In this document: positions 49,665 through 59,774 of the stretch, in pieces
Layout of the letters: each line of letters starts with the position of its first letter
How positions within the stretch are numbered: position 1 is the first letter of the stretch
Assembly: GCF_030272615.1 (NCBI RefSeq)
Contig: NC_081405.1
Location: 608,022,677-608,086,676, forward strand
Length of the DNA stretch: 64,000 nt
Source: Cryptomeria japonica
Lineage: Eukaryota; Streptophyta; Pinopsida; Cupressales; Cupressaceae
Direction: 5' to 3'
Notes under the pieces: generated by a model
The model's input: the letters and a program-made list of their open reading frames with translations, nothing else
The model's database searches: none
Told to the model about the DNA's origin: nothing
Made by a program: the position numbers and the translations under genes

Positions 49665-52600
49665 TGTAATGCCCCGCCAGGAAACCCTGAAGGGATAAGC
49701 CACAATAACAAGAATAGACTGCAATTTTTTTATTTTTTATTTTTTAAAGTTACAACACATAAGATGCAACAAGATATCAAAGATTCAGATTACATAGCGG
49801 AAGACACCAACTAACACCTAAAGAGTTTCCCAACGAGATTACTTAAATCTCACAATTCACTAACTCCACAATTAATCCAATAAGCTAATTATCTTAACAA
49901 CGAGATAATTCATAATCAGGACAATTTCTTTTGAAAAGATGGAAATATAAATAACAAGCGAAGATTCATCATTAAGATCCATTCATAATCTTCATTCAAG
50001 CTTTTCATTTAAAATTACAAACCATACATCTAACATTCTAATACACTAGGATTTCATCATAACATAAGAGATCTTTCCAAGCATATTTAAATTCCTTAAC
50101 AACAACTGAGTATAATTCATTACTCTAAGTTACATTCTTTCATATTCCAACTTATTGCATTTCAAAAGATGATTGCATACTAGCATCAACGATAAATCTC
50201 ATCTAAACCACTTAGGCATTCGATCAACATGGCATTCAAGAAAGAACTGCATAAAAGCATTAAAAGCTAATTCCATTTATCCACTTAACCATTCTAACAT
50301 AAGCTAATCATACATGATAAAGCTGAATAAAGGAAACATAAGAGAATACATCACATAACACCATAATGATCTCGGAGTTCACCCCTAAAGGGCTACATCT
50401 CCGGGTCTGCTCAACTGCAAGACCCCTCTGATAATTAATAAAGTTAAGAATACAAGAGGTTACACCATTACAATCCGGCCATCAAGGCGATACATAACAA
50501 TATACAAATGACCACATCGGTCAATTAATACATAAACGATCCTTTAAAAAGAACAGGATCCAGCTGACATAATCAAAGCTAAAACAAAGGTCCAGAAGAG
50601 CATCCATAAACTGAGCCATCACCACCCAAGGTCTAACATGGAACCGACACTCACAAGGGCAGAGACAAAGGATGACTCACAAAGGTACTCCTAATAGGAC
50701 AAATCGACAACACACTAGCGAACGTAGGGACAAGTGTCATCACACAACCTGGTATGGATACCATGGCAAGTCTTCATAGGTCCTGGCCCCATACACTGGG
50801 TCACCCTGGCAACCTAATCCGAGCTTCCGGCCCATCCAAGCCTCATGTGGACCCACACATCCTCTCGTGAAGACAAGGATAGCAGTTTGCCATTTCAGGC
50901 CTTCTCACAGCATGTCGAGTCTATGTTAGCACTCGTCCCATGTGTGAGGCACAATTATCTTAATTAGAGATTATATTCTAATCTACTTAGGTTATCACTT
51001 ATTAGACTCACTTTCGACGGGTTACCCAGCAGCCACTTTGGGCACGACCCCCAATCGAAAGCCACTTTCCCATACGACACTAGACTAAACTCATACGAAC
51101 TCAAAACCAAGGAATACGCATGGTCAGACGAACGGAGTTCAAGAAGAGAGAAACAATCATCTGGTCAAACATGACTCACACAATCATCATTCGACTCACA
51201 CACAAGGAGGGTATGATCAACACGACACTACCACAATACAATCGTCAACTCGGAACAGAGGACTGAATCAGGTACCCCAAGTCAAGCCATACGACAGGGT
51301 CCTACTAACCAAAGCAAAACATGCCATTTCATGATTAAATGCGAATACAGAAATTAAACTCGCAAGGCAATAATTAGAAAAGACAATATTTTCTCAAATG
51401 ATTTAAACATTAAAATCGATCAACTTTTCTGCATGATCTAAAGCTGATTACAGTTATCTACCTCAACTAGGGATAATTTGTTCTTGGTTTTCTAACTCCT
51501 AAGGTTCAAAGCATCGAACAGGCAAATTAAGCCATAATGAGTTTTTAAACCAATTTATATTAATAAAAATTCAGACAGCCATGAATCAAATAAATAAGAT
51601 ATTTAATCTCCAACAAAACATCATCAAGTAGAATTTACATCGTATTCCCAACGATTTCCAATAAAATATTATTCTCTATTATTTTTAAACAATACTACAT
51701 CAAACAGCCATCTTCCCTATTCAGCTAGAAGGTAAGATATAAACTTATTAATCCCAGATTGATCCAAAGAATAGCCAATTAATATACGATGACGAAATTA
51801 TCAATCTTAGAACTTAACTAGAAAAGTCCATAAGCCACAAAATGAAATTGTATAATAACTAACTTATAAAATTCCATTATAGCATTACTTAATCTCCAAA
51901 TTTACATTGATCAAGATATTGCCTCTTAATCATGATTAAGAACAATTAAAAACTTAACATTTAAAATAACTTTCATCAACATGACACTAAAATTCATATG
52001 CATTTTTTTTTAATACTAAAAAAAATACATTAAAAAAAATGATTTTATAAACTATGCCCTTTTAAAAAAAAAAACGCATTGAAAAGTAATGAGGCGAGGG
52101 TTAGGGCCGTGCCCTAACCCTAGCGCAGGGTAGCTCGCAGGCGGCGACGCCACTGCGGTGCCCGCAGGCTCCGCGGCGCCCTGCGGCCACCGCAGTGCCG
52201 CGGCCGTAGTTTCCAACGCAGGCGAGCGGGGTAAGAACAACGGAAACGGGGGGAAACAGGGGGAAGCACGGGGGAGAGGGGAGGAGGAGCGGGTGGAGCT
52301 CCGCTCCCCACCCTCCACCCCAACAATAGTCCGCTAAACAAATAAAAACGCACGGATAACATAATAAACAAAATACGCCCAGTTCGAACATAAAATAATA
52401 TAGTTCGAACTTAAAATAATATATTTTCTGATTACACAGTTCGAACTTGGCTAAAAATGCCATACCCAAATATGTTTTAATAAATTTCGATTTGCCATGA
52501 TCTTGGTTTAAACGAACTGCGTTAGGATCATCATTTTTTTTTGATGGTTTTGCTCATCCATAACAAACACTCAAGGGTTTCAAACGCCCAAAGGAAAAAG

Positions 52601-53743
52601 AGGAATTAACAACACCTCAAACACTTCTAGCCAAGCTGGTTAATTTACCAAAACAAATCATAAGCATGGCATTCGAAGGAGAATCTAAAACCAAGATAAA
52701 ACCCCCATTTTCATTTTAAACAAAAACTAGAAATGAGAGTTGGATCCTACCTGATCTCGCGTTCCTGGCAAGATCGGCTGAAGAATCCCAGTCTCAGCTG
52801 CCAAAGCCTCCAATTTTCCATCTCCAATCCAAAACTTCCCAAAAATGCCCATCCCCCCATTTTTCCCCAAATTTGGGTTATATGGAAGAGTTGACCCAAA
52901 AATTCCATTTTTGGAATAAAAATTCTTATTTAAAAATAATTCAAAAAAATTAATCCTTTCTCACAATCACAACAAATTAACTTGCCTTTCCAATTCAAAA
53001 TTCGATTCCTCATCTAATCAAATTTAACCTTTCGATTAACAATCCCACAGAATACAATTAATCTATTGCGATAAAATACAAGACTTTTCTTTTTCAACAG
53101 CATAAATATAATGCATTTAATAATCAAAATCAGTCATTCAATCGAATTTACTCCCAATTAGAAACGAGAAATCCAATAACAATGAAAATTGCATAACGAA
53201 TTCTCAATCCATTTTATCCATTAATCTTCAATGCACAAACACATATTTAATCAAAATAATTTCTAAGGACTAATTAACCAATTTAACCATGCACACCAAG
53301 CACGCAAATCGAGAAGGTCAACCAAACAGACGACTCGCAAACCCAAACAAACAGGGATTACCGACGATGACTGGCGATGCTCACTTGAGCACGACTAAGG
53401 CCGACTAGGGTCTTACGACCACCTAATCCAACTCTAAGGATTAAAAAGAGGTACACTCAAACCTGCACATCCAGGTGAAGCCGAACCTCGCATTCACGCG
53501 GCGTCGTACCTGAAATTTCCTGCAACCAAAGATCATACATGCATACATATATAATAACTTAATGAGAGCATTAGTCTGATACTAATATCACGAATTAGGA
53601 ACACTGAACATCTTGCATACAACTAGTGAGAAACCACATCAATAGCTATGCGTTAAATCAAACATATGACTTTAACATTATATTACGATAAACTAATCCA
53701 GATTAAACCAAGGTTAGAAATAGATTAGGGCAGGGGTACTACA
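49665..53743 (-). mobile_element. Solo LTR, 4079 bp, related to the gypsy LTR
   Basis: On the plus strand it starts TGTAATGCCCCGCC and ends GGGGTACTACA; read on the minus strand this is TGTAGTACCCC…GGGGCATTACA, the same termini as the gypsy LTRs at 20652 and 29839. A perfect 5-bp TSD (gctac) flanks it. Plus 50690-51085 is the reverse complement of a block clearly similar to 32400-32780 of the gypsy 3' LTR, including phrases such as cttgtcttcacga and ggacctatg. The upstream parts differ, so it is a sister family. No coding or internal region remains, as expected after LTR-LTR recombination. Confidence 0.92.
52090..52330 (-). repeat. G+C-rich hairpin block in the solo LTR
   Basis: ~240 bases very rich in G+C inside an A+T-rich LTR. 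It holds an 18-bp inverted repeat with one mismatch (52151-52168 with 52180-52197, loop 11) and a perfect 10-bp stem with a 3-base loop (GGGTTAGGGC at 52098 with GCCCTAACCC at 52111). It lies ~1.4-1.65 kb from the LTR start, similar to the GGTAGC island in the gypsy 3' LTR (~1.74 kb). Confidence 0.85.
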
Positions 53744-53748
53744 GCTAC
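53744..53748 (+). repeat. 5-bp TSD, right (gctac)
   Basis: Exact partner of 49660-49664. Confidence 0.85.
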
Positions 53749-56029
53749 ACTTTAGCTATTACAAAACTATTATTTTTTGGTTACAAGAATAACTTCCCAT
53801 CCAAATAACTAACCTAATTTAACTAATTCAAAATATGTAAACCCTAATTTCCTAGCACTAAACTTATGCACCCAATAGTTTTAAATTCCTACAATACTCA
53901 TCTTTAAACCCATTTCTACATGTTTTACCAAAACTATCAGTCATATATGATATATGAGGGTGGAATGCATTATTCCTTCAATTTTGATACCTTTGGTACA
54001 TATCTTAATAATAAGAGATAGATTATCTTCTAGATGGTTTTCTATGTTGATTAGACTATTGATATGTGGTGGGAATGAGATCCTAGGGCTATGCATGCAT
54101 ACTAAGATCTCAAATCTCCATGGATATTTATTACATTCATGAATAGGCTTAGTTTTAGTTCTAAATAGGAGAAATAAGTTGTTTGGGATTCTATCTTCCT
54201 TTTGTTGCAATAGAATTAAGATGAATATATGTATGATCTAGGTTTAATGATAATAAAATGATGACTTCCACCAATGACAATAAATAACTAAAGAAAAATA
54301 TAACACGGTAGACTAGATATAGAAATGAGACATAAAAAACAAACTTGGATCTAAAACATGAGGCTGAATGTGCTAGATTGGTATATTGGGAACCTTATTT
54401 TGAGGACTGTGCTAATAGAAAGGATTAGTTTCATAGTTAGGAGATCCCACAAGTATGTCTCGTACATATTCAACTAGAACTAGTGGCACATGTGTAGTTT
54501 GTAATAGTCTAACCTTTCTTGCATATTCATAGTTTGTCATAACCTGTAACAATCTTCTTTATACTCCTATAATAATTTTCATATCAGATATGAACTTGCA
54601 GACATAGAAAATGAAAAAAAAAGTTTATGCTATAAAGGGGCTTTCCTAAGTCAAACTCCATTTTGGTGTTCCCACTTCCAAAACAACTACTAGTCAATAA
54701 AAAGTTATCAATTGAGAAAAAAAATCCCCTGCACAGCATAAGAAAGCACAAAATAAGGAAAAACTATTAATGAAGAAGTATGTGCCAAATGCAATGTCGT
54801 ATTCAACACTAATCAAACAAGACTGACCACCTTAAAACTCAAAGGTGAATATTGGCAAAAACTCTCTAGCTTGAAAGGGGAAGTAGAATTATTAGTTTAG
54901 ATACCATGTTTGTGTCACCTAAGAATAGAAACTTGTAAACCAAATAACCTTCACAATGTAGAGAGAAGAAATGCAGAGATGCTATTTCACCAATGAGACA
55001 ATAATAAAATTGAAATATCAAAAAATATACAAACATCTCGTATAAATAACAAAGGTGTGATGAGGTATGAACTAACTACTTACAACAAAAATTGAATGCA
55101 GTATGCACAATATTAAATGCAAAGTGACTAATATCTAACAATGAGATATGGCCCTATTATAAGGATAATCTAGAATACTGCTAGGAATAATTAAACTTAA
55201 GTCATGTGAATGGGATAAAATCACATTCATATCAACACCTCTAACCATCTTGCATTCTACATCATAAAAGACCACTTGCACACTTGAATATATTAGTTTT
55301 CTTGTAGATTATGAATTTCATGTGAACATAAGGATGTTTAGAACACTATTAATTCCTTTTATTCTAGCATTAGAAAACCTCATTCAAATTCTATCATGAT
55401 AAAAATATCTAAGTTACAATCATCACCAAAATACACATTACATCCATCAAATTCTTCATATTCAAAAAACTAATCTCTATTAGAAATGATAAGAAAAGAT
55501 GCATCTAAACCGATTAACACCATATTCTTACCTACAAGGGTATTGACAACATGGACAATTGTCACCTTGGCCACCCTACAAACAACTTGCAATTACTATA
55601 AGAGGACATGAATATTAATAAAATTGAGGACATGACTATTAATAAAATCGACAACAGTCGATAGCACCGCCCAAGTTGGTAAGTAAAATCCAAATGATAA
55701 TAACCATAATATGGCCCTATGATTTTCACGTGTTATAGGTGGCAATGGATTGTCCTTTAATACCAACGTGAGGGCTTGTGACATTTTCTTGCCATCTTCA
55801 TTGCTTGAACTCTCTCACTATAATGGACACATCATATGTCTAGTTTCCACTCGCTACCAAATGACATTTTTAGGCCCAGCGACAAAGCACAGGTTCAATA
55901 TAGTTTTTAGGTTAGGACCCACAATGGGCTCATCTTAGTGCATGTTAGATTGGTCCCCGGGGAGGCATTTTATATTGGAGAGGATAGATATAGAGTAAAA
56001 CTAATATATATTATTGCTTCATTGTTTCC
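53749..56029. other. Intergenic, no recognised gene
   Basis: The first ~60 bases continue the diverged direct repeat split by the solo LTR. The rest is A+T-rich with no ORF I can support; the minus frame 54210-53941 (89 codons) has no recognisable domain. Confidence 0.35.
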
Positions 56030-56260
56030 CTTATCTACCTCAATGAAGAAAATGAGATGGTGAGGGATTTTGTCTAGGCACTTGTGAAAAATAATTTTAT
56101 TAGGGGCTTGGATGATGTGCTATATACTATGTGACTAAGTGTTGTGATTCTGGTTGCCATGGATCTCTAGCGGGTGCGAGAGGATTGCAATGAAATGGCT
56201 TGGCATGCCTTCCTGGCCAATTTTCAATAACATGCAAAGGTGGCTAAACTATCAAAAATA
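56030..56260 (+). pseudogene. Gag-like retroelement relic
   Basis: One plus frame reads EMVRDFV-stop-ALVKNNFIRGLDDVLYTM, then VAMDL-stop-RVREDCNEMAWHAF. The FIRGLDDxxxxxM…A…RxxE pattern is like the end of a retrotransposon gag capsid. Stops interrupt it and no linked domains are seen. Confidence 0.35.
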
Positions 56261-56723
56261 GCTATCAAGTGAGTTAATAACATTTCATATTTCATATCAT
56301 CAAACTAAAATAATATGAATGTATATAGATGCCTCAAGTATGGAACCCTTTTAACTCTTTATCATTTGTTATTATTTTTACTTCAGATTCATTTAAGTTA
56401 ACTTTACAAGTCATTTAGTTTAAAATATGTCATGGTATTTAATTTTATTTAATACGAAGTATGTTCATAGATCAATATAATGATAATTATAGAACACATA
56501 TAAACATAGTTCATATTAAATAAAATTATGAAAATTGTTTTGATATTTGGAAACTGATTTCATTTTTTTTATAATTTATACAATGAAAATAAATTTATTG
56601 TAAAACTAATTGAACTCTACATTTTTATTAAAGTTGGAATTGAAAATTTATATACATAAAAACCATATCTCCTTACATTAGGATTTTCTTATGTCACCCC
56701 ATTTTTTATTTTAATTAAAGTTA

Positions 56724-56889
56724 AAATAATGAGATTGTCCTATTCAATATGTTATATTAGATAAATATTTATGCCTTATTCTAAAGGTTCAATCTACATT
56801 TCATTGAAATAATGAGATTGTCCTATTCAATATGTTATATTAGATAAATATTTATGCCTTATTCTAAAGGTTCAATCTACATTTCATTG
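56724..56889 (+). repeat. Exact 83-bp tandem duplication
   Basis: 56724-56806 is repeated at 56807-56889 without differences seen, which suggests a recent event. Non-coding. Confidence 0.95.
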
Positions 56890-57090
56890 TACTTCATGTA
56901 GTAAAATCCTTAATCACTTTGATTATTTGAAGAAGAAGGTTGATTTTATCTAGCGTTTGGGAAGTCACAATTTTTTTTGGCTAACAATGCTAATTTTCTT
57001 TAGTTTTAACTTTATGAATATTTGACATCATAGCGATTTTAAATTAATATTATATATCAAAATTAATACATTATAAGCATAAGCTTCTCT

Positions 57091-57097
57091 TATATAA
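57091..57097 (+). promoter_or_regulatory. Putative TATA box of the Agenet gene
   Basis: TATATAA 57 bases before ATG 57154, implying a ~30-nt leader if the usual ~30-base spacing holds. Confidence 0.4.
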
Positions 57098-57153
57098 CTT
57101 TTGTAATCATGGTTTGTTTGGACTGAAATTGGTTAGTGATAGTTGCTCACAAA

Positions 57154-57588
57154 ATGGAGGTGAGTGTAGGAATGAAAGTGAAGGTGTGTAGTGAAGAGGA
57201 GGGATTCAGAGGAGCGTGGTTTGAAGGAGCTATCATTGCATTTGGCAATGACATTCATGACAAGAATACATTCTTTTTTCAATATGAAAATTTCATTACA
57301 GATGATTCAAATGGGGAGGCACTAGTCGAGGAGGTATATTTGAAAAATATGAGACCCATTCCACCATACAAGAAGATGCTCATTGACTTCTCACCTGGCT
57401 TCGTAGTAGAAGAACTTGGCACTGATTGTTGGTGGAGGGGTATTATTATGAACAAATTTATATCACCTTTTGATGGGGAGGAGATCTTTCAAATATATGC
57501 CTCGCTCAAGACTGGATTGGAGGGCAATGGAAATAACTATAATGGGACCTTCAACATATATTTATGTAAAGAGACCTTAAGAGAATAG
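57154..57588 (+). CDS. Agenet (plant Tudor-like) domain protein
   Basis: An intact 144-codon ORF from ATG 57154 (MEVSVGMKVKV) to TAG 57586-57588. The frame is open slightly upstream, but 57154 is the first ATG. Two Agenet-type repeats are apparent. The first (~1-66) has VGMKVKVCSEEEGFRGAWFE, a following QYENFITDDSNGEALVEEV and LKNMRPIPP. The second (~74-144) starts FSPGFVVEELGTDCWWRGII with FQIYA and ends YLCKETLRE. Agenet pairs in plant proteins bind chromatin or RNA-processing partners. The gene is shorter than most multi-domain Agenet proteins, so it may be a first exon or a small stand-alone member. A TATA-like box lies upstream. It is one of very few unbroken frames here. Confidence 0.75.
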   Translation: MEVSVGMKVKVCSEEEGFRGAWFEGAIIAFGNDIHDKNTFFFQYENFITDDSNGEALVEEVYLKNMRPIPPYKKMLIDFSPGFVVEELGTDCWWRGIIMNKFISPFDGEEIFQIYASLKTGLEGNGNNYNGTFNIYLCKETLRE

Positions 57589-57805
57589 GAAGCCAATGGT
57601 TGAAGAAAATAGATTGGAATGTTTAGAAGAAAATTTGATGTAATATATTTTTGTTAAAATTTTCTTTAGTGACTATCAAATTAATCATTATAAGTTGATG
57701 CAAAATGTTGTATTCAAATTTGCTTCAATGAAAATTGAGTAACATATAATTTTTTTATGTAATACATTGTGTTCTACTTTTCTTCAATTCCTATTAAATA
57801 TTTTG
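57589..57805. other. Putative 3' flank of the Agenet gene
   Basis: A+T-rich, with no ORF. A consensus AATAAA is found only further on (about 57840), within the next repeat. Confidence 0.3.
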
Positions 57806-58335
57806 GAAAGCTCCTACATTGCTTGATTGTTATTTATTTCAATAAAAAAAAGAATATTTGTTGAAAAATATTTTCTTAAAGATACATATCAGTAATTTTT
57901 TTAATTTCCTCTAAGTGTTTTGGGATGTTACATACACTATTAGAGCTACCAATTTCGACAATGAACCTTAGTCTCACAACCAAAAAAATGAGCAAAAACT
58001 TAACATACACTATTGTGCTTCACAGGGTGCGGTTGCGATGAACAACTTGGAAGAAAGTTTGAAACCACTTATGGGTTCACCTTTGGAAACTTTGGCTCGA
58101 GCATGACTATAGCTATTGTTCATTTCCCTCAGATATAGAGAGAATGACTGAGGTGATTGACCAAATTCGAAGAGAAAGACGTGATTGGACAACTGCCAAC
58201 AAAGTAGCTTTCAAGGCATCCATTTTGAAGAAACTTAGAATCAAAACTAAACCTAACCTTAAGAAACCACCTGAGAAGGGTAAAACCACTATTGAGCCTA
58301 TCAAACACCATGTAACTTCTCTCCATTATTAAGAG
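57806..58335 (+). mobile_element. Retrotransposon LTR-end / PBS / gag-start fragment, copy 1
   Basis: The segment from ctcctacattgcttgattg to about 58240 is repeated, with scattered substitutions, at 63573-64000. It contains tttgggatgttaca (LTR-like end, ~57917-57932) followed by attagagctacc, a degraded iMet PBS. Beyond that, ATG 58144 opens MTEVIDQIRRERRDWTTANK, Lys-rich to a stop at 58330-58332, likely a gag start. The element body is missing; the type (gypsy) is inferred. Confidence 0.5.
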
Positions 58336-58974
58336 GAATCCATCAGATGAAGTGATAGCGACTCCTAAATGAGAGTCTACAAAATATTGTAACTATCATG
58401 ATTGTAATCAATTTTGGATTGAGTAATAAAAATAAACATTTTGCATTGTAAACTCTGTTTTTGAAATATTCTCTTATTATATATGTATATATAAGTAAAA
58501 TTTGGAATGGATCTAATAAGATTAAATTAATTTTGTTCAAATAGGAAAAACATCCATGACATGAACAATTCCACAAATAATTTAGGAGATTCTAAAGACT
58601 GAGTATTTTTTTGTTGATAAATAGTTAAAAAAATTGATTCTTAATTTTTAAGTAATACATTGTTACTTGATGCAAAATATTGTGTTCTGATTTCTATTTA
58701 ATTTATATTAAAGTTTTTAATGAGTTATGTTTGAACTTTCTTCAATGCATATGAAATGTTTTATTAAACTATGTTCAAATTTTCCTCAATTACTATTACA
58801 TACTTTACTATGACTATTAAGTGTTCGATAGTTTATTTTATACATATTTTTTATTACTAAATGTTAATATTTTTTAATTTTATGTTGTAACTATATATGG
58901 ATATTTTCATTCTCATAATTCTAAAATACTAACTTCAATTTTATGTTATTTATATTCAGCAAATTATCAAAACC
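58336..58974. other. A+T-rich spacer, no gene
   Basis: No ORF or domain. An acceptor-like 'tttatattcag' stands just before the following ORF at ~58950-58960. Confidence 0.35.
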
Positions 58975-59370
58975 ATGGATGTTTATGAAAATTCATCAAA
59001 AATTGTTGTTGCAAGCTTAGATGTATCTGTGAATTCAAATGAATTCATTGAAAACCATATCGACAATTGCGTGAGAACAGTTTTGGAGTGTTGCGACAAA
59101 ACTGTCAAAGAATATGAAAACACGACCTTAACGATGGATGATGTTGAAGAATTGGAAATAGTACAAACTGAAGATGTTGCAAAAAAAGTTAAGGAAGTGT
59201 GCGCAATAGCATCAAAATTTCCAGATTGTTTAAAAGAAATATATCGTGATCATTATGAGAACAATGGTCAGAATACCATCCTCATTAATGAATATTTTGT
59301 TATGTATTTACATCATTACAAAAGTATTGTTCATTTAGTTACTTTTTGGTCAGCCTTTAATAATTCTTAA
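58975..59370 (+). CDS. Hypothetical 131-residue protein
   Basis: ATG 58975 in good context (aaaccATGG) opens an uninterrupted frame to TAA 59368-59370. The protein is acidic and helical-looking, beginning MDVYENSSKIVVASLDVSVN, with five Cys, a DDVEELEIVQTEDVAKKVKE helix and a C-terminal hydrophobic stretch. I recognise no family. An intron acceptor-like 'tatattcag' lies 15 bases upstream, so it may be an exon of a gene that starts earlier, possibly the Agenet gene 1.4 kb away. Codon use is A/T-rich like its surroundings. Real but unknown, or a chance ORF in A+T-rich DNA. Confidence 0.4.
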   Translation: MDVYENSSKIVVASLDVSVNSNEFIENHIDNCVRTVLECCDKTVKEYENTTLTMDDVEELEIVQTEDVAKKVKEVCAIASKFPDCLKEIYRDHYENNGQNTILINEYFVMYLHHYKSIVHLVTFWSAFNNS

Positions 59371-59774
59371 ATATTGAAGTTTTTTGTAGTTCAAAGGGCA
59401 TGGATGTATATTTGAATACAAAAGTTTGTATTACTTAAGGATAAGATATTTAATTCTACCAATAAATAAAACTATGCAAAACCATTGTTATTTAGCTTTC
59501 ATAGAAAATATATTTTTTAATATTATTTTTTATACATGTGGTTTTCTAAAATGTGTCCCATTAAGTATATTTTACAAGTGAATGTGTTGTAAATATATAA
59601 AATAGAATTCTTAAAATGTTTACAAATTTTTTATGCATTTTCTCCACTAGTAAGTTTAATTTTTAAATGATTCAAAAATTGTTGTATATAATAATAATTG
59701 TCACAATAGATAATAATTTCATTTCTAATATTAATTGTTCAATATTTCACAAATATATATACCTTCATGGATGT
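59371..59774. other. A+T-rich spacer, no gene
   Basis: Nothing recognised. Confidence 0.4.

Noticed and set aside
52052-52469. Three overlapping Pro/Ala/Arg-rich minus-strand ORFs
   Set aside because: They exist because the G+C-rich hairpin block has few stop codons; all lie inside the solo LTR and match no domain.
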